Source: a virus
Strand: one strand, 5' to 3'
Length of the DNA: 64,000 bases
IMG/VR virus record: IMGVR_UViG_3300021964_000041
Span: 1-64,000 of that record
Shown here: positions 33,291 through 41,503 of the stretch, piece by piece
How the letters are laid out: each line of letters begins with the position of its first letter
How positions within the stretch are numbered: position 1 is the stretch's first letter
Position numbers and translations under genes: made by a program
The notes under the pieces: model-generated
The model's input: only the letters and a program-made list of their open reading frames with translations
Told to the model about the DNA's origin: nothing
The model's database searches: none

Positions 33291-35071
33291 TGTTTAAAAT
33301 TAAAACTTTAACAGTTAAAAACTTCATGAGTGTTGGAAACACAACACAAGCAGTTGATTTTTATAAAAACTTCTTGACCCTTGTGCTAGGTGAAAATATG
33401 GACCTAGGCGGTGATGATGCAGGGTCACGTAATGGTACAGGTAAGACTACTATTATTAATGCACTAAGTTATGCACTGTACGGTGAAGCACTTACAAAAA
33501 TTCGTAAAGAAAATCTAATTAACAAAACCAACGGCAAAGACATGTTGGTTACTGTTGAATTTGAAAAAGAAGGACGTTCATATCGTATTGAGCGTGGTAG
33601 AAGAAAAAACGTATTGAAATTTTATATCAACGATGTTGATTCGACTGCTGATGATATAGATGAATCACAAGGCGATTCACGTAAAACGCAGGAAGAAATA
33701 GAACGACTTTTGAACATGAGTCATGGTATGTTCAAACACTTGGTGGCACTTAATACCTATACAGAGCCTTTCCTATCTCTCAGTAATAACGCACAACGCG
33801 AAATTATTGAACAGTTGTTAGGTATCACCATTCTGTCTGAAAAAGCGGAGAACCTCAAGGAGCAACAGAAACAGGTCCGTGACAATATTACTGAAGAAGA
33901 TGCTCGCATTAGAGGAGTCGAAAGTGCAAACAAGGCTGTACAGGAATCCATTAATGCCCTTGAAATTAAAAGCAAGGCTTGGGACGCTTCACAGGCAGAA
34001 GAAATTTCACGACTGAGCAAAGCAATTATGCAACTGATTCAAGTCGATATTGATGCTGAAATTGATGCATTTACAAAGTTAAGTGATTGGGAAACTAAAA
34101 ATAACGAACTGTCAAACTTGCAAAAAGAAAAAGCAAGTTTAGAAGCATCACTACAACGTGCAGAAAGACAGCACAAAAAATATGAACAAGAATTAAAAGA
34201 CATCAAAAGCAAAAAATGTTTTACTTGCGGTCAAGAATTACATGACGAATCACATGCGGATTTGTTAAAAGAAAAAGAAAATGATCATAAAGAAAGCGAA
34301 ACATACATACAAGGCGTTGCACTGCAACTTGAAGAATGTTTAGGAAAAATAGATGCTATTGGTGATCTAGATAGCAAACCGCAAACATTTTATGAAACTG
34401 CGGAAGAAGCATACAATCATAAAAACAATCTTGCAACACTAGAAGATAGAAAAAAAGAAAAAGAAGAAGAAACTAATCCTTACACAGAACAAATGAATGA
34501 ATTGCAAGATACAGCAATTAAAGAGATTTCGTGGGATTATATGAACGATCTGCAGAACATGAAAGCACACATGGACTTTTTATATAAACTGCTTACAAGC
34601 AAAGATTCATTTATTCGTAAACGTATTATTGATCAAAACCTTGCTGTATTAAATAAGCGTCTAGCGTACTATTTAGAAAAGACAGGATTGCCACATCAAG
34701 TACGATTCCAGAACGATTTAACGGTAGAAATTACAGAACTAGGACGCGACTTAGACTTTGATAACCTCAGTAGAGGAGAACGAAATAGACTCATCTTAAG
34801 CATGAGTTGGTCGTTCCGTGATGTTTGGGAAAGTCTATATCAAAGCATTAATTTGCTGTTTATTGATGAACTTATTGATAGTGGTATGGATGCCGCTGGT
34901 GTAGAAAGTTCTATAGGAATATTGAAAAAAATGGCTCGTGAACGTAACAAAAACATCTATCTTATTTCACACAAAGATGAACTAAGTTCAAGGGTCAACA
35001 ACATATTAAAAGTAGTCAAAGAAAACGGCTTTACAAGTTATGCTACTGATACTGAGGTAGTAGATGTCTAA
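33290..35071 (+). CDS. gp46: Recombination endonuclease subunit gp46 (Rad50-like ATPase)
   Basis: The protein has 593 aa (T4 gp46 560 aa). The Walker A loop SRNGTGKTT lies at residues 46-54. Long coiled-coil arms run from about 165 to 300 and 320 to 460. They are separated by a zinc hook, C310-x-x-C313 (CFTCGQEL). The ABC signature LSRGERNRL lies near 493 and Walker B LLFIDELID near 522. This is the complete SMC/Rad50 architecture. The first residue of the usual GxNGxGK loop is Ser rather than Gly. It works with gp47 and is coupled to it by overlap. The next small gene starts inside its last codons. Confidence 0.95.
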   Translation: MFKIKTLTVKNFMSVGNTTQAVDFYKNFLTLVLGENMDLGGDDAGSRNGTGKTTIINALSYALYGEALTKIRKENLINKTNGKDMLVTVEFEKEGRSYRIERGRRKNVLKFYINDVDSTADDIDESQGDSRKTQEEIERLLNMSHGMFKHLVALNTYTEPFLSLSNNAQREIIEQLLGITILSEKAENLKEQQKQVRDNITEEDARIRGVESANKAVQESINALEIKSKAWDASQAEEISRLSKAIMQLIQVDIDAEIDAFTKLSDWETKNNELSNLQKEKASLEASLQRAERQHKKYEQELKDIKSKKCFTCGQELHDESHADLLKEKENDHKESETYIQGVALQLEECLGKIDAIGDLDSKPQTFYETAEEAYNHKNNLATLEDRKKEKEEETNPYTEQMNELQDTAIKEISWDYMNDLQNMKAHMDFLYKLLTSKDSFIRKRIIDQNLAVLNKRLAYYLEKTGLPHQVRFQNDLTVEITELGRDLDFDNLSRGERNRLILSMSWSFRDVWESLYQSINLLFIDELIDSGMDAAGVESSIGILKKMARERNKNIYLISHKDELSSRVNNILKVVKENGFTSYATDTEVVDV

Positions 35072-35294
35072 AGGCCCAACAACACATGAACTATTAATCC
35101 AAGCAATTATGGATTACTATAACATGAATGAACGTTGGGAAGCAAAAGGCTTTGATGAAAACGGTCGTAAAGTACGTTCTATACTAAGCGATATTAGAAG
35201 GCTATGCACACAAAGGCGATACGAAGTACAGGATAGGCGCAAGGATCTTAAGGCAAAAAAGAAGCAAAATCAGAATCAAGACACTGAAAATTAG
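35064..35294 (+). CDS. Small basic protein downstream of gp46, unknown function
   Basis: This 76-aa protein starts 8 bases inside the end of gp46 (ATGTCTAAAGG), so translation is probably coupled. It has a helix-forming N-terminal half (THELLIQAIMDYYNMNERWE) and a very basic second half (RRYEVQDRRKDLKAKKKQNQ), which suggests nucleic-acid binding. I do not recognise a family. Operon position with gp47/gp46 suggests a role in early DNA metabolism, which is inference only. Confidence 0.75.
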   Translation: MSKGPTTHELLIQAIMDYYNMNERWEAKGFDENGRKVRSILSDIRRLCTQRRYEVQDRRKDLKAKKKQNQNQDTEN

Positions 35295-35312
35295 GCATCG
35301 GTAAGTATCACT

Positions 35313-35744
35313 ATGGAGTGGACTTATCAGGGCAAAAAAGTACAAGAACTTCCCGCAGATTGCGAAGGATTTGTATACCTGATTACTAACACTACCAACA
35401 ATCGCAAGTACGTAGGCAAAAAACTCGCAAAATTCAAAACCACTAAGCCACCTCTCAAAGGCAAGAAAAACAAACGACGAGGCACAAAGGAATCAGATTG
35501 GAGAGACTATTGGGGATCTTCAGATCATCTAAATGCTGATGTTAAAAAATTAGGGCCAGAAAACTTCACAAGAGAAATTTTATACTATTGCAACAGCAGA
35601 GGCATAATGAGTTACCTTGAGGCTAGAGAACAATTTGAACGCCGTGTGTTAGAGACGGATGAGTATTACAATGGAATTATTAATGTTAGAGTTGGCAGTT
35701 CAAAAATTCTCAAAGAAGCACTAGAAAATCTAAAGGCAATATAA
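35313..35744 (+). CDS. GIY-YIG nuclease-domain protein
   Basis: This 143-aa protein has the GIY-YIG signature at GFVYLITN (19-26) and KYVGKK (32-37). Downstream residues that may be the catalytic Arg/Glu lie in FTREIL and SYLEAREQFERR. A very basic linker (about 40-60, KPPLKGKKNKRRG) would contact DNA. Such stand-alone GIY-YIG proteins in T4-like phages are often homing endonucleases, though some are structural-gene-associated nucleases. It has no separate DNA-recognition domain. It ends the early operon and lies just before a large structured non-coding stretch, a neighbourhood typical of mobile or intron-like elements, although no group I intron core is seen. Confidence 0.8.
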   Translation: MEWTYQGKKVQELPADCEGFVYLITNTTNNRKYVGKKLAKFKTTKPPLKGKKNKRRGTKESDWRDYWGSSDHLNADVKKLGPENFTREILYYCNSRGIMSYLEAREQFERRVLETDEYYNGIINVRVGSSKILKEALENLKAI

Positions 35745-35749
35745 CAGCA

Positions 35750-36165
35750 CATAAGGTTGGCGGGCCAGTTTGCAAATACCGCTGAGTAAAAGGTCCCCTG
35801 AGAAGGACACTCGTACACATTGATCGACCCCCCATGGGAGGAAGCCAACAAACAAATTGGGCTCACTGGTTAATGTAGATTGAATGCTGTCAGTCGAAAA
35901 CACATGTGTTTGAAAAAACTCCACGCAACGGAACGAGGCGGGAGGTAGCGTAGAAGACCGCGAAGCGGTTTGCGGTAGCAAAGCGATTTGTAAAGCAGTT
36001 TTTTACGTGATGTCGACGTAGGTAGGGGAAAGGTCAGAGCCCCACAAACAGGTGTATAAACAAAATACCTACTTCCAAGTCTTGGCTGTGACGAACTCAC
36101 ATGATGTTCAAGATTAGATGGAACCATAAACAGGTTCCGTCTGACTGAAACAATCTACATGATGC
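35750..36165 (+). ncRNA. Candidate large structured RNA, family unknown
   Basis: No convincing gene lies here, and base composition is clearly more G+C-rich than the flanks. Complementary pairs visible by eye are as follows. GTTGGC 35756-35761 pairs with GCCAAC 35844-35849. A 10-bp perfect closing stem joins ATGTAGATTG 35873-35882 to CAATCTACAT 36151-36160, with CAGTC 35891-35895 / GACTG 36143-36147 nested inside. Hairpins are ACCGC-GAA-GCGGT (35957-35969), TTGC-GGTA-GCAA (35970-35981), TGTGA-CGAAC-TCACA (36087-36101) and GGAACC-7nt-GGTTCC (36120-36138). GTAGGTA 36018-36024 pairs with TACCTAC 36066-36072 and encloses GGGG/CCCC. The strand is unknown, because stems are nearly symmetric; plus is favoured by the upstream operon. 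It could be an orphan phage RNA of the large ornate kind. Confidence 0.6.
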
Positions 36166-36250
36166 TAAATTGCTTCGCAATTATCTTTCATATATAAAGG
36201 AATAAATGTGTTCGAGCGATAGCGATAACACAGATGAACGTAGTTCATCT
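36166..36250. other. Run of three hairpins between convergent transcripts
   Basis: AATTGC-TTC-GCAATT (36168-36182), TGTGTT...AACACA (36207-36232) and an 8-bp AGATGAAC-GTA-GTTCATCT (36232-36250) stand in a row. None is followed by a clean U-tract. They may be the 3' end of the structured RNA or processing/termination structures between the plus-strand early operon and the minus-strand gp26 unit. Confidence 0.5.
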
Positions 36251-36256
36251 ACTAAC

Positions 36257-36451
36257 TTAATAAATTGCTTTTCCTGTTTTTTTAGATAGTTCAGAATTCT
36301 CTTTGATTAATTCGAATATGTATTTGCGTTGATCCCATGTAAGGTTGTAAGCATCGTTAAGATTGATACCACCTCTCATGTACCATAATATTTCCATTAG
36401 ATTCTTTTCGATGGCTTCTGACTCGTCTTCTAGTTTTTTGACGATCTCCAT
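36257..36451 (-). CDS. C-terminal frame of the gp26 frameshift product (tape-measure chaperone extension)
   Basis: This is an open frame of 64 codons from the first ATG (MEIVKKLEDESEAIEKNLM), acidic at the start and helical throughout. No SD precedes its ATG. The same frame is open upstream with no stop all the way to the slippery site at the end of gp26, in the -1 register, adding FRITVSQCTDSDQV before the Met. It is therefore more likely translated as the tail of a ~359-aa gp26 fusion than alone. The arrangement copies the lambda G/GT and P2 E/E' tail-assembly chaperones, and the tape-measure gene lies next door, divergent. Confidence 0.72.
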   Translation of the reverse strand: MEIVKKLEDESEAIEKNLMEILWYMRGGINLNDAYNLTWDQRKYIFELIKENSELSKKTGKAIY

Positions 36452-36483
36452 TACTTGGTCAGAGTCCGTGCATTGGCTTACGG

Positions 36484-37335
36484 TTATACGAAAAAATTTA
36501 CGTTATTCAAAAATACTGGAACACTTATAGTAGTTGGTGCTCCTTGATCCACTAAAGGTTGTGGCACTGTGACTTTTTGTACAGGAATATCAAACTTGCT
36601 TCGATTGCTTATTAAAAAGTCTCTAATAGCATTAAACAGTTCGCGATCTGAATCTGCTAGGAACTGCGTGATATTTGTAGGATTTGTTTCTTCACCTTCA
36701 GGTGTTGTTATTTTAACTATTTGTTTTGCTACAACATCAATGTTATTCATGCTGGCTTTATCGAGTATTTCCTGCATTACTTGTTTTCTTTTATCTTGAG
36801 GTAGTGTTTTATCGCTTAGTATATTGATAAAACGCTGTGTTTCAAACGTTTCGATATCAAAAAAGTTTTGATGCTTTAGTTTAAGTGGTAATAGATGAAA
36901 AGTAAGTTCATCATATGTAAATGTATCCTGCCATACTTGCGATTTTATACCGTCTAGCACTTCTGGAAGGCTTATTTCTACTTTTAGTTCTTCGTCCTCT
37001 ACTTTTGGAACTTTAACATCCATTTCCAGTTTTTCGCCGGTGGTTGCAATTCTAATAGCAATTAGTATTGCGTCCATATCAATGCTTGGAATATCCCATG
37101 GATCATCAATTAAAGGCACACAACTTTTAATAACTTCCGCTACTGCGTCTCCATTCATCAGTGCGTCAGGAGTTCTAAAGATCAATTCATCCTTAGCGGT
37201 CATGCTTAAAATAGGAATTTCACCCGTGCCTGAGCGTTCACAAGGATTATTCTTGTAAAATTTACCACCGCTAGGCAAAGTAAGGTAGATTTTTGGTGTT
37301 CTACTGTACTTGCTTAATATATTGTTTTGGTCCAT
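36484..37335 (-). CDS. gp26: Baseplate hub assembly protein gp26-like / tail chaperone
   Basis: The protein has 283 aa (T4 gp26 208 aa). Conserved segments are YLTLPSGGKFYKN, ILSMTAKDELIFRTPDALMN, then AEVIKSCVPLIDDPWDIPSI and DMDAILIAIRIATTGEK, matching the T4 gp26 baseplate family. Many relatives have Cys pairs after this segment; here there are none. T4 gp26 assists hub/tape-measure assembly. The last codons AAT TTT TTC form a slippery run that would shift ribosomes into the downstream 64-codon frame. A perfect late promoter TATAAATA lies 44-51 nt upstream on this strand. Confidence 0.85.
   Translation of the reverse strand: MDQNNILSKYSRTPKIYLTLPSGGKFYKNNPCERSGTGEIPILSMTAKDELIFRTPDALMNGDAVAEVIKSCVPLIDDPWDIPSIDMDAILIAIRIATTGEKLEMDVKVPKVEDEELKVEISLPEVLDGIKSQVWQDTFTYDELTFHLLPLKLKHQNFFDIETFETQRFINILSDKTLPQDKRKQVMQEILDKASMNNIDVVAKQIVKITTPEGEETNPTNITQFLADSDRELFNAIRDFLISNRSKFDIPVQKVTVPQPLVDQGAPTTISVPVFLNNVNFFV
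36490..36499 (-). promoter_or_regulatory. -1 programmed frameshift slippery site AAATTTTTTC
   Basis: In the gp26 frame the run reads A-AAT-TTT-TTC, containing both X-XXY-YYZ heptamers AAATTTT and TTTTTTC. The zero frame stops two codons later (TAA at 36484-36486). The -1 frame continues into the 64-codon frame without a stop. Confidence 0.7.
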
Positions 37336-37345
37336 ATTTTTCTCA

Positions 37346-37353
37346 AATAAATA
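37346..37353 (+). promoter_or_regulatory. Late promoter motif AATAAATA upstream of the tape-measure gene
   Basis: It lies 62 nt before the ATG at 37416. The divergent late promoter (37379-37386) lies to its right, so the two predicted transcripts overlap by a few bases at their 5' ends. Confidence 0.5.
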
Positions 37354-37378
37354 AAACTACAATAATATGTAGCAATAG

Positions 37379-37386
37379 TATTTATA
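37379..37386 (-). promoter_or_regulatory. Perfect T4 late promoter TATAAATA for gp26
   Basis: The minus strand reads TATAAATA, identical to the T4 consensus. The predicted start is near 37373, leaving a leader of about 38 nt before the gp26 ATG at 37335. Confidence 0.7.
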
Positions 37387-37415
37387 TACGTACTTTATAG
37401 AGGATTTAAAAAAGA

Positions 37416-39740
37416 ATGGGTAGAGTTAGATTTGATGCGCCGGGCACGGAATTTGATAATATTATCCTAAACAATGCGGCATCTGAAGATACCTTGAAAG
37501 ATCTTATTGCGGCTGTAGAAGGTAAAAGCAGGCGTGACAACAACAACAATAATAATCTGGATAATAGCAGTGGAAAAGCCAGTAGTGCATTGGCAAAAGT
37601 TGCCAAAGTTGGTGCATTAGTAGGACAAGCATTCGATGCCGTTGTAACTGGAGCGGCTGGTGTTGTAGCAGGATTAGCAACTTATACCAAAGAACAGAAA
37701 AAAACTTCTGCGGCTTTGCGAGATATGGCTGATCTATTACCAGGTTCAACAAGCAAACTAGCAAGATCTTTTGCTGATACAGCAGAGTTATTTCAAGACA
37801 ACTTCCTTGCTTTTAGAAAACTAAGCGGAACTGGTCTTACACTAGGCGACAGAATAATTGATTTAACCACTGATTTTACTACCCTAGGCATCGACCTTGA
37901 TAAACTGACAACACAACTTGCGGCAAACTCAGAAGGTATTGTAAGGATAGGTAGTGGAGCAAGAGGAGTAGGACTTGCTTTAGACGAATCAAAGCGTTTT
38001 ATAAATGAGTATGGTACTGATCTACAGAGATTTGGTTATGGTTTTGATGAAGCAAACGAAAAGTTCTTTACATTCCTAACACTAAACAGTCTAGCACTAA
38101 GAAAAAATGCAAGTGAAATGACAACACTAAGTCAACGTGGTGCAGAATATGCAAAATATCTAAGGCAGTACAGTGACCTAACAGGACAACAAGCAGACCA
38201 ACTAGAAGATCAAATGAAGAAACAGCAGTTGGATGCTATATTTGATAACTTTATTAGCAGTATTAATGATCCTCAAGAACGCGATAGAATTAGAAATGCT
38301 GTTGCCGCGGCCGGCGCACTAATGGCAGATGGAGGTAGAGAACTTGCCATGGCAACCGCAATGGGTATCCAACCTCAAACAGAGGCTAGTAGAAGTCTTG
38401 CAGGTGTTAACCTAGGCTTTGCAGACCAAATTACTAACAGTGTAAACATGGCTAGAACGTTTAATGGTAGCATAAGCGATTATAATAAAGCAGTGCTAAC
38501 TGGATATGTAAACACTAACAATGCAAATCAAGATTTCTTACAAAGATTTAACCAAACAGGGTTTGCAATATCACAACAAGGCGGACCACTTGCTGATACG
38601 TTTATGGGAATTTACAGAGCAAATCAGTTGTTAGGTAAAAGCCAAGGCGACCTCGAGGAAGTGTTTCGAGCAGGAGAAGAAAGAGTAGGTGATGCGGCTG
38701 AAGGTTTTATTCAACTAGATGATTCAATGAGACTGTTAAGAATGGGTATGTCGGATCTGTATGATAATGTTTTTGGAGATCCTGCATTCCAAGAAGGATT
38801 TAAAAATTTTGCAAACGAAGTTAAAGGGTTTGCAAGAAAAGCAGGATCCGGAGCATTTAGTGGTAGTGAGTCTGACGATATAGCAAGTAGCGGTGCTACT
38901 GATGTAAACAGTGGCGTAATAGATACAATAGTAAGTGACTTTCTTGAAGGATTTAGTAAATCAATCGGAGGTGGTGAATTACCTAGCGGTGGTGAACTAA
39001 TGGACCTTATAGAAAACGGAATCCTTTCTGATAGTGGCGGTGGTGCACAATTTATTAAAAGCATAAAAGAAGGATTAAAAAAGAAAGCACTTGCGTCAGG
39101 CACAGAATTAAGCAATGAACAACTTTCACAAGCAACTCTTCAAGCATTAAAAGAATATCTTGCAGATCCTAATGTAAGAGATGTAATATTTGATAGTGCT
39201 CGAAAACTAGGAAAACCTATTATAAATCAACAAATTGACGGTGTTACTAAGAACGAACAAGTAATAGGAAAAATTAAAGAATATAATAAAGGTACTTTAG
39301 GATTTGGAAAACTGTTTGAAAACTTTGGCGATGGTACACTAGCAAAATTACACGGTGAGGAAGCAGTTATTCCTAAAAAATCTCCACTAGGTGGAATGCT
39401 AGACATGATGCAGGGAGATTTAGGAAATCTTAAACAGAATATGTTTACTGCTGACGGTAAAATGAATGTTTCTGGAATGATGGAAGCAGGACAAGCAATG
39501 GGTGCCAAGTATGATGCCTATGCAAAAGAAAATCAAGGTGCTATCAAGGAACAAGGTCGCGGTTTGGTAAAATCCATGACCAATTTGACTGATGCAGATC
39601 TTGACAAGATGGAACAATCTAGTGTAAAATCAAATACAACTGCGAAATCTAGTACATCGGTAAATACTATGTCTGGCAATAAAATGGATGAATTAATAAG
39701 AATTAACAAACAAATGCTACAAGAATTACGTAGTATGTAA
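37416..39740 (+). CDS. Tail tape-measure-like protein
   Basis: The protein has 774 aa. After a polar N-terminus with an Asn run (about 41-50) there is an Ala/Gly/Val-rich hydrophobic segment at about 57-90 (VGALVGQAFDAVVTGAAGVV), then long alpha-helical sequence, and near the C-terminus LAKLHGEEAVIPKKSPLGG (about 646-665). The GEEAV[IL]P motif is a recurrent C-terminal mark of phage tape-measure proteins. The last ~30 residues are again helical (MDELIRINKQMLQELRSM). In T4 this role is held by gp29 (590 aa), but homology to it is not obvious here. Its neighbour is the divergent gp26/frameshift chaperone gene, as expected for a tape measure. An SD-like AGAGGA lies upstream. Confidence 0.75.
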   Translation: MGRVRFDAPGTEFDNIILNNAASEDTLKDLIAAVEGKSRRDNNNNNNLDNSSGKASSALAKVAKVGALVGQAFDAVVTGAAGVVAGLATYTKEQKKTSAALRDMADLLPGSTSKLARSFADTAELFQDNFLAFRKLSGTGLTLGDRIIDLTTDFTTLGIDLDKLTTQLAANSEGIVRIGSGARGVGLALDESKRFINEYGTDLQRFGYGFDEANEKFFTFLTLNSLALRKNASEMTTLSQRGAEYAKYLRQYSDLTGQQADQLEDQMKKQQLDAIFDNFISSINDPQERDRIRNAVAAAGALMADGGRELAMATAMGIQPQTEASRSLAGVNLGFADQITNSVNMARTFNGSISDYNKAVLTGYVNTNNANQDFLQRFNQTGFAISQQGGPLADTFMGIYRANQLLGKSQGDLEEVFRAGEERVGDAAEGFIQLDDSMRLLRMGMSDLYDNVFGDPAFQEGFKNFANEVKGFARKAGSGAFSGSESDDIASSGATDVNSGVIDTIVSDFLEGFSKSIGGGELPSGGELMDLIENGILSDSGGGAQFIKSIKEGLKKKALASGTELSNEQLSQATLQALKEYLADPNVRDVIFDSARKLGKPIINQQIDGVTKNEQVIGKIKEYNKGTLGFGKLFENFGDGTLAKLHGEEAVIPKKSPLGGMLDMMQGDLGNLKQNMFTADGKMNVSGMMEAGQAMGAKYDAYAKENQGAIKEQGRGLVKSMTNLTDADLDKMEQSSVKSNTTAKSSTSVNTMSGNKMDELIRINKQMLQELRSM

Positions 39741-39750
39741 GGAATTTTAA

Positions 39751-41490
39751 ATGAGTTGGAAAAGATACTTTCAAGAATACACACCTAAAGACACATCAGG
39801 ACAGTCTAGTCCTGTTCCAGGCACCGGTGCAGGTCCTGCACGTACTAACTATTCAAGTTATTTGCCAGATGTGTATACAGGTCACCCAAATCGTATTGAA
39901 CGTTATGGTCAATATGAAACAATGGATATGGATTCGGAAGTAAATGCCGCTCTTGATATCCTTGCAGAATTTTGTTCACAGAAAAATGCAGAAAACAAAA
40001 CACCATTTACAATTACATATAAAAAGCAAGGTACTAGCACAGAAACAAAAGTTTTAAAACAGTATTTGCAACAATGGTGCGACCTAAACAGGTTTGAAAG
40101 ACGTATTTTTAAAATTGTGCGTAACGTATTCAAATACGGTGATGCATTTTTTGTAAGAGATCCTGAAACATTTAAGTGGATGCATGTTGATCCATCTAAG
40201 ATGGACAAGATTATTGTTAATGAAAGTGAAGGCAAAGAGCCAGAACAGTATGTTGTAAGAGATATTAATCCTAACTTTCAAAATTTATCAGTAACACAGA
40301 TTGATTCTAGAAGTTCTTCTTCACAAAGTGAGTATACAACAAGTGGCGGAGCACTAGGACGTGGTTATGTTGGCGGTGTAAACAGTGCAACCGGTACACG
40401 TTTTGAAAACAATCTAAATCAATATGCAATTGATGCCGCACATTTTGTACATTTAAGTTTAAGTGAAGGCCTAGACAGAAACTTTCCATTTGGTAATTCA
40501 CTGTTAGAGTCAGTTTTTAAAGTTTACAAACAAAAAGAATTATTAGAAGATGCGATTATTATCTACCGTGTGCAAAGAGCACCAGAGCGTAGAGTATTTT
40601 ATATTGATGTAGGTAATATGCCTACCCACCTTGCTATGGGATTTGTTGAAAGAGTTAAAAACGAAATTCATCAAAGACGTATTCCAAGTTCAACAGGCGG
40701 CGGAACTAATGTTATTGATGCTAGTTTTAATCCATTATCAATTAATGAAGATTACTTTTTCCCACAAACAGCAGAAGGACGTGGATCTAAAGTTGAAACG
40801 TTACCAGGCGGTACTAATTTAGGTGAAATTGATGATTTGAAATTCTTTACTAACAAGTTATTCCGTGGTTTACGTATTCCAAGTTCATACTTGCCAACAG
40901 GTGCAGATGATTCAGCCGCACAATATAATGATGGTAGAGTTGGCACAGCATATATTCAGGAACTAAGATTCAACAAATATTGTGAAAGATTACAAAGTCT
41001 TGTAGCACACGTATTTGATAAAGAGTTTAAAATGTATCTAAACGCCAAAGGCGTAAACATTGACAACGATTTATTTGATCTAATGTTTCAACCACCACAA
41101 AACTTTGCCGCTTATAGACAAAGTGAAATGGATAATGCTCGTGTTAACACATTTGCTTCCTTACAAGAAATTCCATATATGAGTAAACGCTTTGCACTTA
41201 AACGTTTCTTAGGACTAAGTCCAGAAGAAATGGCAGAAAACGAAACTATGTGGCGTGAAGAAAATACAGATGATAACATTTCTAATCCAGCCGCAGGTGT
41301 TGAGATGCGTGGAGCAGGTGTAACACCTGGAGGAATGCAAAGTGATCTAGACAATCTTGGTGATGCAACACCAGATGCAGATGCACCACCGCCAGCAGAA
41401 GAAGGCGGAAACACTACACCAGCAGGTGGCGGCGGCGGAGGAGCAACACCTACTCCTGGCGCAGGTGGTGGCGGTGACACAGGATTATAA
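39751..41490 (+). CDS. gp20: Portal vertex protein gp20
   Basis: The protein has 579 aa (T4 gp20 524 aa). Conserved portal segments include RIERYGQYETMDMDSEVNAA, ALDILAEFCSQ, FGNSLLESVFKVYKQKELLE, IIYRVQRAPERRVFYIDVGN and RGSKVETLPGGTNLGEIDDL. The portal is the dodecameric DNA gate and nucleates head assembly. A C-terminal tail (about 530-579), rich in Gly, Pro, Ala and Asp (AGGGGGGATPTPGAGGGGDT), is probably disordered and is absent from T4. The gene follows the tape measure by 10 nt, with SD AAGGA. Downstream come the head genes. Confidence 0.96.
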   Translation: MSWKRYFQEYTPKDTSGQSSPVPGTGAGPARTNYSSYLPDVYTGHPNRIERYGQYETMDMDSEVNAALDILAEFCSQKNAENKTPFTITYKKQGTSTETKVLKQYLQQWCDLNRFERRIFKIVRNVFKYGDAFFVRDPETFKWMHVDPSKMDKIIVNESEGKEPEQYVVRDINPNFQNLSVTQIDSRSSSSQSEYTTSGGALGRGYVGGVNSATGTRFENNLNQYAIDAAHFVHLSLSEGLDRNFPFGNSLLESVFKVYKQKELLEDAIIIYRVQRAPERRVFYIDVGNMPTHLAMGFVERVKNEIHQRRIPSSTGGGTNVIDASFNPLSINEDYFFPQTAEGRGSKVETLPGGTNLGEIDDLKFFTNKLFRGLRIPSSYLPTGADDSAAQYNDGRVGTAYIQELRFNKYCERLQSLVAHVFDKEFKMYLNAKGVNIDNDLFDLMFQPPQNFAAYRQSEMDNARVNTFASLQEIPYMSKRFALKRFLGLSPEEMAENETMWREENTDDNISNPAAGVEMRGAGVTPGGMQSDLDNLGDATPDADAPPPAEEGGNTTPAGGGGGGATPTPGAGGGGDTGL

Positions 41491-41498
41491 GGTAAATA
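41491..41498 (+). promoter_or_regulatory. Late promoter motif GGTAAATA, 5 nt before an ATG
   Basis: GGTAAATA begins right after the gp20 stop, then AAAAC and ATG (41504). The same 14-nt string from TAAATA to ATG recurs before the gene at 41777. Confidence 0.55.
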
Positions 41499-41503
41499 AA
41501 AAC

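Noticed and set aside
35666-36127. Overlapping minus-strand open frames of 66-85 codons in the gene-free region
   Set aside because: They are Cys/Ser/Pro-rich, have no SD, overlap each other in different frames and run through the perfect RNA helices, so the structured RNA explains the stretch better.
35745-36250. Group I intron next to the GIY-YIG gene
   Set aside because: A GGTCAGAG string at 36031-36038 hints at the R element, but no matching S element, P7 pairing or split exon could be found.
35745-36250. tmRNA or RNase P RNA
   Set aside because: The conserved RNase P GAGGAAAGTCC and the tmRNA 5' and resume motifs are absent.
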